A stretch of DNA of 51,839 nucleotides, from the NCBI GenBank assembly GCA_029210815.1, contig JARGGB010000012.1:1-51839 (forward strand). The letters run 5' to 3'. Positions 8,509 through 17,108 of this stretch are shown one piece after another. The DNA is from Candidatus Brevefilum sp. (GTDB lineage Bacteria; Chloroflexota; Anaerolineae; Anaerolineales; Anaerolineaceae). The stretch's first letter is position 1. The number at the start of each line of letters is the position of its first letter. The position numbers and the translations under genes are program-made. Below the pieces are notes generated by a model. That model ran no database searches. It had not been told where the DNA came from and worked only from the letters and a program-made list of their open reading frames with translations.

Positions 8509-8961
8509 TTATTCTTCTGATAAAAGCCGGTCAATTTCTGAGCGAATCGATTGTAAATCTTCAAATTGAAGATAAACAGAAGCGTAGCGAATATAAGCAA
8601 TATGATCCAGCTCTCTCAAAGCCTGGATGACCATGTCGCCAACCACCCGAGATGAAACCTCTGATTTACCCATTCTCTGCAGCGTCGATTCAATTTCGCC
8701 GATCAAGCGTTCAATGTCAGCACCGGATACAGGCCTTTTAGTGCAGGCAAGGCGAATGCCGTGAAGCAGTTTTTCCCGATTGAATTCTTCTCGCGTACCA
8801 TCCTGTTTAACGACTAAAGGGGTTGCCAGGATTGCCCTTTCCAGGGTGCTGAACCTTTCACCGCAATTTAAACATTCGCGCCTTCGACGGATTCCACCGG
8901 GGGCGTCTTTGGTGGTGTCAACGACTCTGGATTTTTCGTGCTGGCAATAAGGACAATGCAT
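8509..8961 (-). CDS. nrdR: Transcriptional repressor NrdR
   Basis: The 150-residue regulator senses the nucleotide pool and represses ribonucleotide reductase genes. The N-terminal zinc ribbon is C-P-Y-C (residues 3-6) with C-L-N-C-G-E-R-F about 28 residues later. Next comes the R-R-R-E-C segment, then an ATP-cone domain ([11 protein letters not shown] through A-Y-I-R-Y-A-S-V-Y). The ATG at 8961 is preferred to the TTG one codon earlier. It is the first gene of the nrdR-nrdJ unit, so NrdR probably regulates nrdJ and itself. I could not find a convincing pair of NrdR boxes near the promoter. Confidence 0.97.
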   Translation of the reverse strand: MHCPYCQHEKSRVVDTTKDAPGGIRRRRECLNCGERFSTLERAILATPLVVKQDGTREEFNREKLLHGIRLACTKRPVSGADIERLIGEIESTLQRMGKSEVSSRVVGDMVIQALRELDHIAYIRYASVYLQFEDLQSIRSEIDRLLSEE

Positions 8962-9002
8962 CAATTATCCCTTCTCATCATGGATGGTTTTCGCCGTGTA
9001 AC

Positions 9003-9056
9003 AGTCCCCCAAATATGGGGGTGGAACATTCTGTTCCCCCTACCAATTGGGTAGGT
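9003..9056 (-). repeat. Three tandem hairpins in the nrdR mRNA leader
   Basis: Three adjacent inverted repeats are visible: CCCCC/GGGGG at 9006-9021, GGAACA/TGTTCC at 9023-9037, and CCTACC/GGTAGG at 9039-9055. They fall between the predicted nrdR start of transcription and its start codon. The GGGGG arm could also pair with the CCCCC at 9036-9040, so alternative folds exist. The GGTAGGGG core resembles the palindrome at 48008-48035, which suggests a dispersed element rather than a dedicated riboswitch. Confidence 0.6.
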
Positions 9057-9060
9057 TTCT

Positions 9061-9089
9061 ATTGTAACATAGGTAAAAGGCTGAATCAA
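9061..9089 (-). promoter_or_regulatory. Predicted sigma-70-type promoter for nrdR-nrdJ
   Basis: On the minus strand there is TTGATT, a 17-base spacer, then TACAAT, with an upstream TG making an extended -10 (TGTTACAAT). The start of transcription would be near 9054, which leaves a leader of about 93 nt that contains the three hairpins. Confidence 0.6.
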
Positions 9090-9318
9090 CAAAAGATTCG
9101 TATATATTTCTTAAAATATTGTAATTTCGATGATTTTTTAACATTCAGAATTGGAAAGTTTAAAATATAAAGCTCAACCCGAGAAATCAGCAGACATGCA
9201 CAGCAGGATCAATAAAATTTGAGCCTGGTTAATAAATCTATTACGACCCTTCTCATCAGAGCAAGGGAATTCTCTTTTAAATTATCTGGTACCAGACCGC
9301 AATCTGCTGTTTCTGGTT

Positions 9319-9324
9319 TATAAT
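9319..9324 (+). promoter_or_regulatory. Candidate -10 element for ptsI
   Basis: TATAAT lies about 38 bp upstream of the TTG start of the enzyme I gene. No good -35 hexamer is seen at the usual distance. Apart from the nrdR leader and promoter, the rest of the 8962-9361 spacer is AT-rich, and I see no gene in it. Confidence 0.35.
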
Positions 9325-9361
9325 TTACAGGAACTATTGGTAAGGAGTAAAGGAGGAAATT

Positions 9362-11107
9362 TTGTCACAGGTTGATCAAACTATATTGAAGGGAATCCCG
9401 GCGGCACCAGGCCTGGCACATGGGAAGACGGCTCTGGTATCAGAAATTGAGCTGGAAATCCTGAATTATGAAATTCGCGAATTTGAAGATGAAATTCAAC
9501 GCATGATGGATGCCGTTGAAAAAGGGCAGGGAGAACTGATCGAGATCAAAAAAGAGGTCGAAAGCCGATCTGAGAAGAACGAGGCCGAAATATTTGAGGC
9601 CCATCGAATGATTTTAGAAGATGTTGCCCTGATTGACCGGGCAAAGAAATCGATCAAGCAAGGCACCAATGCAGAAAAAGCCTGGATGGATGCAATTGAG
9701 TTTTTTGCAAATATGATGGAGCAAATCCCCGATGAAACCCTTGCCAGCAGAGCGCTCGATATACGTGATGTGGGTCGGCGCGTGTTAGGTCATATGCTTG
9801 GCGTCAGTGCAGGGCGGACCGCCTTAACCGAGCCTTCAATTATTGTCGGTGATGATTTAACGCCCTCTGATACTGTTAGCCTTGATAAAGATTTTGTCTT
9901 AGGCTTTATTACCGCTCGGGGTGGACCAACATCACATGCCGCAATCCTTGCGAAAGCTTTTGGCTTACCAGCGGTTGTCGGCTTGGGAGAGGCAGTTTTA
10001 GAATTACAAGAAGGAACAATGGTCCTGGTTGATGGTGACAAGGGCGAGGTGGTCATTAACCCAGATGAAGACCAAATGAACGTGTTTATAGAGCATGAAA
10101 AGAAAGCCAGTGTTGAAAGGAAGAAAGCCAGAGCTGATGCCCAGGCACCCGGGATGACAGCAGATGGCGATCGGGTGGAAATCGTTGCCAATATTGGCGG
10201 CGTGGATGATGCACCGTTGGGTATAAAAAATGGTGCTGAAGGTGTTGGCTTATTCCGAACCGAATTCCTATATTTGGATCGGAAATTCTTACCAACCGAA
10301 GCAGAACAAGTCGAAGCTTATGTGGCTGTTTTTGAAAATTACCCAAACATGCCCGTTGTTGTGCGCACACTGGATATTGGCGGCGATAAGACCATCCCTT
10401 ACCTTGATTTACCAAAAGAACTCAATCCATTCCTTGGATGGCGCGGCGTTCGCATGTTAAATGGCGCTGAAGATATTTTTAAGGCACAATTTCGGGCGCT
10501 GCTGCAGGCAGGCGGGATCACCAACGTCGATTTACGTATTATGGTACCAATGGTATCGGGTATTGAAGAAATTCGTTCCGCCAAAGAATTGATGGAAGGA
10601 ATGAAAGCGGAGCTTGAATCTGAGGGCAAGCCGGTAGCCGCAAAGGTCCAATTTGGCATCATGATCGAGGTGCCTTCTGCGGCATTGTTAGCAGATAAGC
10701 TGGCAAAGGAAGTGGACTTCTTCAGCATTGGTACCAATGACCTGACTCAGTATACACTGGCTGTCGATCGAACCAACAGTAAAGTAGCCCATCTTGCCAA
10801 CCCTTTGAACCCAGCTGTCCTGCGGTTGATCAAGAACACGATTGACTGCGCCCATGCTGAAAATCGATGGGTGGGGTTGTGTGGTGAATTGGCAGGTGAG
10901 CCATTAGCAGCCCCCATTCTGTTGGGATTGGGTTTGGATGAATTCAGCATGTCACCGGCGCGTGTGCCTGTTATTAAGCAAGTCATGCGCAAACTGCATA
11001 AAAAAGAATGTGCCGAACTTGTTCAAAAAGTATTGGATAAATCAAAACATGAGGAAGTGATTGAAGAAAGCACTGCATTTCTCAAGGAACTTGGCATCGA
11101 TCTTTAA
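9362..11107 (+). CDS. ptsI: PEP-protein phosphotransferase, PTS enzyme I
   Basis: The 581-residue protein transfers phosphate from phosphoenolpyruvate to HPr, the first step of PTS sugar uptake or PTS-dependent regulation. The N-terminal HPr-binding helical domain is followed by the swivelling domain with catalytic His192 in G-G-P-T-S-H-A-A-I. The C-terminal PEP-binding barrel has F-R-T-E-F-L-Y, F-S-I-G-T-N-D-L-T-Q-Y and the G-L-C-G-E motif with Cys507. Length and motifs match ordinary enzyme I, not the GAF-containing PtsP. It starts with TTG preceded by a strong AAAGGAGG. No HPr, EII or DhaM gene lies nearby. A terminator follows at 11146. Confidence 0.95.
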   Translation: MSQVDQTILKGIPAAPGLAHGKTALVSEIELEILNYEIREFEDEIQRMMDAVEKGQGELIEIKKEVESRSEKNEAEIFEAHRMILEDVALIDRAKKSIKQGTNAEKAWMDAIEFFANMMEQIPDETLASRALDIRDVGRRVLGHMLGVSAGRTALTEPSIIVGDDLTPSDTVSLDKDFVLGFITARGGPTSHAAILAKAFGLPAVVGLGEAVLELQEGTMVLVDGDKGEVVINPDEDQMNVFIEHEKKASVERKKARADAQAPGMTADGDRVEIVANIGGVDDAPLGIKNGAEGVGLFRTEFLYLDRKFLPTEAEQVEAYVAVFENYPNMPVVVRTLDIGGDKTIPYLDLPKELNPFLGWRGVRMLNGAEDIFKAQFRALLQAGGITNVDLRIMVPMVSGIEEIRSAKELMEGMKAELESEGKPVAAKVQFGIMIEVPSAALLADKLAKEVDFFSIGTNDLTQYTLAVDRTNSKVAHLANPLNPAVLRLIKNTIDCAHAENRWVGLCGELAGEPLAAPILLGLGLDEFSMSPARVPVIKQVMRKLHKKECAELVQKVLDKSKHEEVIEESTAFLKELGIDL

Positions 11108-11145
11108 TATTGCAAATTTTTTTAGAGAGTTGTCAGATTATTATT

Positions 11146-11179
11146 ATGGCCGGGTTAAACATCTTCCCGGCCATTTTTC
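11146..11179 (+). terminator. Rho-independent terminator of ptsI
   Basis: ATGGCCGGG (11146-11154) pairs with CCCGGCCAT (11166-11174) around an 11-nt loop, and TTTTT follows. It lies 39 bp after the ptsI stop on the plus strand. Confidence 0.85.
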
Positions 11180-11190
11180 TCTATTAAAAT

Positions 11191-11361
11191 TTACTTCTGG
11201 GCAAACAGCTCTCGTCCTACTTGAATTTGCTGCAGTGAGCGAATATCCATCCCTGAGGCGTTCTGATACGCCACGAGATCAAATTCGGGTAAGATCGCCA
11301 GAAGGTGGTCAAATATTTCAGCCTGGTTGTCCTCAACGTCTTCCCAGCGTTTATCTTAATT
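11191..11361 (-). pseudogene. Possible coding remnant of unknown origin
   Basis: On the minus strand a frame of about 56 codons reads like real protein (a segment R-W-E-D-V-E-D-N-Q-A-E-I-F, then L-P-E-F-D-L-V-A-Y-Q-N and I-Q-V-G-R-E-L-F-A-Q-K, stop at 11191). It has no usable start codon at its upstream end and is preceded in frame by a TAA. The upstream DNA is AT-rich and non-coding. It could be the truncated end of a lost gene. I do not recognise the family. It lies in the 510-bp spacer between ptsI and ftsZ. Confidence 0.3.
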
Positions 11362-11423
11362 TTACGCTAATTAGATAAAATATATCAAGTATATCGAATT
11401 AGAAAGAGGATGCGCTTAAAAGA

Positions 11424-11451
11424 AAAACGCGGATACATTGACCCGCGTTTT
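11424..11451 (-). terminator. Rho-independent terminator of the mraZ-ftsZ cluster
   Basis: AAAACGCGG (11424-11432) and CCGCGTTTT (11443-11451) are perfect complements around a 10-nt loop. In the minus-strand direction the stem is followed by TCTTTT, so it should end transcripts leaving ftsZ. Because the stem ends in A/T runs on both sides, it could act in both directions. Confidence 0.7.
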
Positions 11452-11482
11452 ATTGTTAACCCCTGATATCCCATGTAAGGAG

Positions 11483-11587
11483 TCAGGTTACCCAGGATAG
11501 GGGGTCTTTGGAGCGTGCCGCAGGCATACCTAAAACCCGGTGCACGCGGTCAACCGCTAATATCAGCATCAAATTTGTTGTTTGCAC
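11483..11587 (-). CDS. Possible small protein downstream of ftsZ
   Basis: A 34-codon frame begins with GTG at 11587 and ends at 11483, between the ftsZ stop and the cluster terminator, in the same direction. It encodes a short hydrophobic start followed by R-V-H-R-V-L-G-M-P-A-A-R-S-K-D-P-L-S-W. The ribosome-binding site is weak, and no family is recognised. It may simply be chance. Confidence 0.2.
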   Translation of the reverse strand: MQTTNLMLILAVDRVHRVLGMPAARSKDPLSWVT

Positions 11588-11617
11588 AATGAGCTTACTA
11601 TCTCATAAAGTGATTAA

Positions 11618-12790
11618 TTAATTTTGATTCCTTTTCCGCAAAAAGGCAGGAACATCCAGATCGTCGGTGTTGATCCGGGTGGGGAACTCATAGCTTTCTT
11701 TCCTCTGTTGACCTGCAGGGACTTTGTTCCCATCTTCATCGATTAACATGCTTGGTAGCGGTCGTTGTTCAGCCTGTGCTTTTCGTTCAGCCTGCGTTTT
11801 TCGCCCTTCCTCTGTTCTGTTGAGAGAGGTACTGATACTTGTGCCTTCAAAACCTGTTGCGATGACGGTGATCCGTAAGTTGTCACCCATGCTTTCATCG
11901 ACCACAGCACCAAAGATCAGGTTGACATCGGGATGGGCTGTTTCTTTAATGATAGCTGCAGCCTGGTTAACCTCAAAGAGCTTCAAATCTTCACCGCCGG
12001 TGACGTTGAAGAGAATGCCATGAGCGCCGTCGATGGTCACATCCAGGAGTTGGTTGGAGATTGCCATTTCAGCAGCTTTGAGAGCTCGATCTTCACCGCT
12101 TGCCTGGCCGACTGCCATCAATGCAGCGCCGCCTTCGGACATGATGGTGCGAACATCAGCGAAGTCCAGGTTGATCAAGCCAGGGACCGTGATCAGTTCA
12201 GAGATGCCCTGAATGCCCTGGCGTAAAACGTCATCTGCCATTCGGAACGCATCTTGCAGACCGGATCGTTTATCGACGATTTGGAGCAATCGGTCATTGG
12301 GGATGATAATCAGGGTGTCTGCATGTTCTTTAAGGTTTGCCGCACCTTCTTCTGCTGCTCTTGCACGATGGGTGCCTTCAAAGGTGAAGGGGCGTGTGAC
12401 CACACCAATGGTCAGCGCGCCAATTTCCTTGGCAATTTGAGCAATGATGGGTGCTGCCCCTGTGCCGGTGCCGCCGCCAAGACCTGCGGTGACAAAGACC
12501 ATATCACTGCCCTTGAGCACCTCATACAATTCTTCAGCCGATTCTTCAGCTGCGACGCGACCGATACGTGGGTCGCCGCCTGCGCCTAAGCCTCGTGTTG
12601 ATTTTTCACCGATCCGCACACGGACTTTGGCTTTTGAAAATTGCAAAGCCTGTGCATCGGTATTTACGGAGATGAATTCGATGCCGGTCAGACCTTCATC
12701 GATCATCCTGTTGACGGCATTGCAACCGCCGCCGCCCACACCAACGACTTTAATTCTTGCAAATGATTCTGGGTTAAAATTCTTTTCCAT
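11618..12790 (-). CDS. ftsZ: Cell division protein FtsZ
   Basis: The 390-residue tubulin homologue polymerises with GTP into the Z-ring at mid-cell. It has the N-terminal [11 protein letters not shown], the tubulin signature [10 protein letters not shown] near residue 105, and the N-L-D-F-A-D-V loop that contributes to the GTPase site. A linker rich in Glu and Gln leads to the conserved C-terminal peptide [12 protein letters not shown], which binds FtsA and other partners. It is the last recognised gene of the cluster and lies 56 bp after ftsA, the largest gap in the cluster. Confidence 0.98.
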   Translation of the reverse strand: MEKNFNPESFARIKVVGVGGGGCNAVNRMIDEGLTGIEFISVNTDAQALQFSKAKVRVRIGEKSTRGLGAGGDPRIGRVAAEESAEELYEVLKGSDMVFVTAGLGGGTGTGAAPIIAQIAKEIGALTIGVVTRPFTFEGTHRARAAEEGAANLKEHADTLIIIPNDRLLQIVDKRSGLQDAFRMADDVLRQGIQGISELITVPGLINLDFADVRTIMSEGGAALMAVGQASGEDRALKAAEMAISNQLLDVTIDGAHGILFNVTGGEDLKLFEVNQAAAIIKETAHPDVNLIFGAVVDESMGDNLRITVIATGFEGTSISTSLNRTEEGRKTQAERKAQAEQRPLPSMLIDEDGNKVPAGQQRKESYEFPTRINTDDLDVPAFLRKRNQN

Positions 12791-12846
12791 TGTTTGACTC
12801 CTGTTCTTGATGCTAAAGATTGATAAAATGTTTATTTCAAATTAAC

Positions 12847-14076
12847 TCATGGCAATAAGCGCCTGAGTAAATCCCTTAATTTTTCCGTCCAATCAGTGGA
12901 CGTTTTTGGACCACGCCGTTCAATGTATTGATCAGCCTCACTCATTAACAATGCCCACTCGAGCAATCCAACGCTGGTTGCATAAGCCGGAGAATCGAGC
13001 TGGTCTGTCAGACCGACCATATTCTGAGGCTTGGCAATCCGTGCGGGCAAGCCCATCACCTGGGATGCCAGTTGGCGGCAGCCGGGCATTAAACTTGACC
13101 CGCCTGTGAGGACGACGCCCGCCGGCAGCAGACCATCATATCCTGATCGGCGAATTTCCTGCAGCACGAGGTAGAAAATCTCTTCCATGCGAGCTTCAAT
13201 GATGTTTGCCAATTCTGAGCGGTTAATGCGGGTTGGTGCATCTCCGCCAAAGCTTCTCACCGTAAATTGCTCTTCAGAGCTGACTGCTGATTGTTGTGCA
13301 TGACCGAATTTGAGTTTGATCTCCTCCGCCTGTGAGATTGGCAAGCGCAGACCATGGGCAATATCTGAAGTGACCAGGTTGCCGCCTACGGGCAGGACCA
13401 TGGTATGCCAGACATCGCCGTCAATATAAATTGCCATGTCGGTTGTGCCGCCGCCGATATCAACAACAGCAACACCCATCTGGCGCTCGGTTTCCGAAAG
13501 GACAATCTCTCCAGATGCGAGGGGGTTGAGTACAAATTGTGAGACTTCGATTCCGGAAGCCCCGACGCATTGACGCAGGTTCTCAACCGTTGAAGAAGAA
13601 GCTGTGATGATATGTGCTTCTACTTCCAGGCGGAAACCGTGCATGCCGACAGGTGTTCGAATGCCATCCTGACCGTCGATAATAAAACCTCTTTGAATAA
13701 CATGGATAATTTCTCGATTGTGGGGGATAGCAACTGCCTGTGCAGCGTCAAGGGCACGGTCAATGTCTTCGTGATCAACAATGCCGCCGGTAATGCCAAC
13801 AACGCCGCGGCTGTTGATGGATGAGACATGTGACCCTGCCAGGCTGACCAATGCGGCGTTGATCTCAAAACCTGATGTTCGTTCTGCTTTTTCAACTGAG
13901 CGTGACACAGCAGAGGCTGCTGCGTTGAGATCGACAACCGTTCCCTTACGTAACCCCTGAGAAGGCTCGATACCCACCCCAAGGATACGTAAGTTGCTGC
14001 CTTCTTCAACTCTGGCAACCAAGGTGCATATTTTACTGGTTCCGATGTCGATTCCGACAATAATTGGTTCTTCCAT
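12847..14076 (-). CDS. ftsA: Cell division protein FtsA
   Basis: The 409-residue actin-like ATPase tethers FtsZ filaments to the membrane and recruits later divisome proteins. The phosphate-1 motif G-I-D-I-G-T-S-K-I appears at residues 8-16, the SHS2-type 1C region around 85-165, and V-V-D-I-G-G-G-T-T-D in the middle. The adenosine motif is V-L-T-G-G-S-S. The protein ends in a short amphipathic helix (K-L-R-D-L-L-R-R-L-L-P) that serves as membrane anchor. It starts 2 bp after ftsQ. Confidence 0.97.
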   Translation of the reverse strand: MEEPIIVGIDIGTSKICTLVARVEEGSNLRILGVGIEPSQGLRKGTVVDLNAAASAVSRSVEKAERTSGFEINAALVSLAGSHVSSINSRGVVGITGGIVDHEDIDRALDAAQAVAIPHNREIIHVIQRGFIIDGQDGIRTPVGMHGFRLEVEAHIITASSSTVENLRQCVGASGIEVSQFVLNPLASGEIVLSETERQMGVAVVDIGGGTTDMAIYIDGDVWHTMVLPVGGNLVTSDIAHGLRLPISQAEEIKLKFGHAQQSAVSSEEQFTVRSFGGDAPTRINRSELANIIEARMEEIFYLVLQEIRRSGYDGLLPAGVVLTGGSSLMPGCRQLASQVMGLPARIAKPQNMVGLTDQLDSPAYATSVGLLEWALLMSEADQYIERRGPKTSTDWTEKLRDLLRRLLP

Positions 14077-14078
14077 AC

Positions 14079-15083
14079 TTACGGCTCCATTCGATAAAAA
14101 GGTGAATGCAGAAATTCCAGACTGATTAAAGCAGGTTGGCGGTTCTCAGCGAGCAAAGTTGAGATGATTGTTTCGTATTCTGCAAGTTTGATGTCTATTT
14201 CTGAAGTATTACTTCCAAAGTAAACCAGCCACCCCCTTGGATCCTGCCAGCCCAATCCAAATTGTGGATCGTACTGCAAGTAGGTGTCTTCAGGCAGGTA
14301 TTCGCTCAGGGAAAGCATGCCGTGAATAAATTCGAGAGTGGTCTTCGGGTATTTTGGCTTGAGAAGAATTGATAATTCCTCATCTTCTTCTGTGGTTTCT
14401 TCCGTTACGATTGTTGCAATTTCAGGTGGATTCCCATTGGCTAATACGGTTAAGATTGTTTCAGCCTCTCCCCTAACCGGGAATGTGACACCCTCAGCAT
14501 CAATCCACAGGGGCATTTCTTCAGATTGCCAAAGGATGATCGGGTCTCGTTCGACCACCTGGATGTTGACGGATGCAGGCAGACCAGCAGAAACTTTCAC
14601 GGATTTCACACTCGGGAAACTCTCTGTAATTTCCTGTTTTACATCTTCAGGTTTGACGCTGATGATGGCTTTCCCTACCAGGTTTACCTGGGAGAGAATA
14701 GCTTCAGCACCTAACCTGTGACTGCCATTAAGATTGATCGTGGTGATTTCAAACGCGTCGAGGCTTGCGAAGCTAAACACAACAGCCAATGAGAGGAAGA
14801 AGATCGCACCCGAGATGAAGCGCCATCCCAATTGTAGCTGCGGGAATGCTGGCAGCTGCAGCTCTGCACCTTTTGTTCGCAGTGGCACGTTGACCTTTCG
14901 TCCCTGGCGTTTTACCATAGGGGCGCTTGGCATGGTGCGCCTTGTAACCGGCACCTTACGCTTGGTTTGTTTGCGCGTGGCGCTGCTCGCATAGGGTGAT
15001 TGCGGTGGATTCTTTCTGCCTGTCTGCCGGTAGGCTCGAATCTTTTCGAACCTATTTTCTTCTTCACGTTGGCGTTTTGCCAT
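14079..15083 (-). CDS. ftsQ: Cell division protein FtsQ/DivIB
   Basis: The 334-residue protein has a long, strongly basic cytoplasmic tail (about 85 residues rich in Lys, Arg, Pro), one membrane helix near 90-110, and an extracellular POTRA domain (V-N-L-N-G-S-H-R-L type start near 117). A beta domain follows. An acidic insertion with T-E-E-T-T-E-E-D-E-E lies near residue 230. It links the Z-ring to septal wall synthesis through FtsL/FtsB and the septal synthase. Position between ddl and ftsA (1-bp and 2-bp gaps) supports the assignment. The basic tail is longer than in Escherichia coli FtsQ. Confidence 0.9.
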   Translation of the reverse strand: MAKRQREEENRFEKIRAYRQTGRKNPPQSPYASSATRKQTKRKVPVTRRTMPSAPMVKRQGRKVNVPLRTKGAELQLPAFPQLQLGWRFISGAIFFLSLAVVFSFASLDAFEITTINLNGSHRLGAEAILSQVNLVGKAIISVKPEDVKQEITESFPSVKSVKVSAGLPASVNIQVVERDPIILWQSEEMPLWIDAEGVTFPVRGEAETILTVLANGNPPEIATIVTEETTEEDEELSILLKPKYPKTTLEFIHGMLSLSEYLPEDTYLQYDPQFGLGWQDPRGWLVYFGSNTSEIDIKLAEYETIISTLLAENRQPALISLEFLHSPFYRMEP

Positions 15084-15084
15084 G

Positions 15085-16191
15085 CTAACTTCTGAACTCT
15101 CTTTCTGTTTTGTCGCGCTGGGCTTTTCGCGCCAGTGCCAGGTCGATCAATTTTTCAATTAATTGCGGATAGGGAAGGTCGGACGCTTCCCAAAGCTTGG
15201 GATACATACTGATCTTTGTAAACCCAGGGATGGTGTTAATTTCGTTGAGATACAGTTCATCTGTTTCAGGATCAATCAGGAAGTCCACTCTGCCCATCCC
15301 CGCACAATCCGCTGCTTTGTAGGCTTTGAGTGCCAGCATTTGCACACGGGTTGACATCTCCTCTGAAATATTTGCCGGGATCAACAATTCTGCTGTATCA
15401 CTGATGTACTTCTCTCTGTATGTGTAGAAGATGTCTTTCGGGACAACTTCTCCTGGGATGGACGCTGTCGGGTATTCGTTGCCAAGGACGCTGACTTCAA
15501 TTTCGCGCGCTTTTTCAACGCCTTTTTCAACCACAATGCGCCGGTCATACTGCGAAGCAAACATCAATCCTTCCATCAGGTCATGGGGATTATTGCACTT
15601 GCTGATGCCAACAGAGGAACCTAAGTTTGCAGGTTTTGTGAACAGCGGATAGTCTCCAATGGTTTCAGCCATTTGCAGGCAGGTCTCCATATCCTGTTCA
15701 ATCATATAACGGTTAATCACCCTGTAAGGTAAGGTGGGGAGCTGATTGGCAATCATGATGTCTTTAAATAAGCCCTTATCCATACAGGCTGCTGAACCTA
15801 AAACGCCGGCACCAACATAAGCAACATCTGCAAGTTCAAATAAACCTTGCAAGGTGCCATCTTCACTGTAGGTGCCGTGCATCACAGGAAACACCACATC
15901 CAACGGCGAGTAAAGCGACATGCGGTCATCTTCACGGACGTAAATACCTGGTTTTTGTGGGCTTGGCAGGAAGATCGCTTCTTGAAGGCTGTCGTAATTT
16001 TCTGCCTTCAATTTATGCCACAGGTCACTGCCAATCAGCCACTGCCCTTGCCGGGTGATGCCAATTTCAATGACATCAAATTTATTACGGTCAATGACGG
16101 ATAAAACGGAACGAGCCGACATCAGTGAGACTTCATGCTCACCAGAACGACCGCCGTAGATAATGCCGAGTTTTAATTTACTTTCTATCAC
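15085..16191 (-). CDS. ddl: D-alanine--D-alanine ligase
   Basis: The 368-residue ATP-grasp enzyme makes D-Ala-D-Ala for the end of the peptidoglycan stem peptide. Visible motifs are the N-terminal G-G-R-S-G-E-H-E-V-S-L, the central V-F-P-V-M-H-G-T-Y-S-E-D-G-T-L-Q-G, and the substrate region F-T-K-P-A-N-L-G-S-S-V-G. The C-terminal metal and ligand motif is L-N-E-I-N-T-I-P-G-F-T. The length is typical of the longer Ddl enzymes. It overlaps murB by 4 bp. It supplies dipeptide for MurF, encoded in the same cluster. Confidence 0.96.
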   Translation of the reverse strand: MIESKLKLGIIYGGRSGEHEVSLMSARSVLSVIDRNKFDVIEIGITRQGQWLIGSDLWHKLKAENYDSLQEAIFLPSPQKPGIYVREDDRMSLYSPLDVVFPVMHGTYSEDGTLQGLFELADVAYVGAGVLGSAACMDKGLFKDIMIANQLPTLPYRVINRYMIEQDMETCLQMAETIGDYPLFTKPANLGSSVGISKCNNPHDLMEGLMFASQYDRRIVVEKGVEKAREIEVSVLGNEYPTASIPGEVVPKDIFYTYREKYISDTAELLIPANISEEMSTRVQMLALKAYKAADCAGMGRVDFLIDPETDELYLNEINTIPGFTKISMYPKLWEASDLPYPQLIEKLIDLALARKAQRDKTEREFRS

Positions 16192-17108
16192 TTAAATTCA
16201 CCTATAAGTTCAATTTCGGGTTCAAGTTTGACCCCGAATTTTTCATGGACTGTTTCTTGTGCAAGATTCATCAGTTGCCAGATATCCTTTGCAGAAGCGC
16301 CGTCAAGATTGATAATAAAATTTGCATGGACGGGACTGATCATTGCACGCCCAATACGGCGTCCCTTCAACCCTGCAGCTTCGATCAACCGGCCGGCATA
16401 ATCACCAGGAGGGTTTTTGAACATAGAGCCCATTGACGCCCCGGGTGGTTGCGTCTCTTTACGGTGTGCTTGATAGGTCATTATCCTTTCCCAGGCTTCT
16501 TCCTTGCTTGAAGGCACAGCATTTAAAATCGCAGATAGCACAACAACAGGCATACGTTCTCTTTTGAGAATGCTGCTGCGGTACTCATATGCCAGTTTTT
16601 CGACCGGCCAATCTTCTATGCCCTTATCTTTGTGCAAGATTTTTGCCATTTTCAGACTGGCAGCCATATCGCTTCCATGTGCCCCTGCGTTGCCATAAAC
16701 AGCGCCCCCAACTGTGCCTGGAACCGGAGCTGCCCACTCCATGCCGCTCAAGCCGCGCAAGGCTGATTGCCTGGCAACGGTACCTAGGATAGCACCGGAT
16801 TCTGCTTCGATTGAGGGTGGGTCTGATTTTGTGTTGATCTTGATATTGTGCGCCCGATTATGCAAGATAATGCAATCAAGCCCCCGGTCGCTGACTAAAA
16901 TATTGGAGCCGCTCCCCAAAATGATGAAGGGGATCTCCTGTTCCCAAAGCATTACTGACGCCTTTATCAAATCATCAATGCTCTGGATTGAAATTAAGGC
17001 AGGAACAGGACCGCCAACTTGTGCTGTTGTGAAATTGGCCATGACGATATTTTCATGCAGTTTTGAGCCAAATGTCTCTATTAGATCTTTCATGGGTATT
17101 GATATCAT
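16188..17108 (-). CDS. murB: UDP-N-acetylenolpyruvoylglucosamine reductase
   Basis: The 306-residue FAD enzyme reduces UDP-GlcNAc-enolpyruvate to UDP-MurNAc with NADPH. The FAD-binding part has T-A-Q-V-G-G-P and L-G-S-G-S-N-I-L-V. The C-terminal substrate domain has G-S-M-F-K-N-P-P-G-D-Y-A-G-R-L-I-E, which includes the catalytic Ser of type II MurB, and the ending P-V-H-A-N-F-I-I-N. It overlaps both neighbours, murC and ddl, by 4 bp, which suggests translational coupling. Confidence 0.96.
   Translation of the reverse strand: MISIPMKDLIETFGSKLHENIVMANFTTAQVGGPVPALISIQSIDDLIKASVMLWEQEIPFIILGSGSNILVSDRGLDCIILHNRAHNIKINTKSDPPSIEAESGAILGTVARQSALRGLSGMEWAAPVPGTVGGAVYGNAGAHGSDMAASLKMAKILHKDKGIEDWPVEKLAYEYRSSILKRERMPVVVLSAILNAVPSSKEEAWERIMTYQAHRKETQPPGASMGSMFKNPPGDYAGRLIEAAGLKGRRIGRAMISPVHANFIINLDGASAKDIWQLMNLAQETVHEKFGVKLEPEIELIGEFK

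Noticed and set aside
8481-8600. 40-residue hydrophobic N-terminal extension of NrdJ
   Set aside because: It overlaps nrdR and is not seen in the family; AAGGAG precedes the ATG at 8480.
8962-9361. NrdR boxes or a cobalamin riboswitch upstream of nrdR
   Set aside because: I found no convincing palindromic NrdR box pair and no recognisable B12-box core in this spacer.
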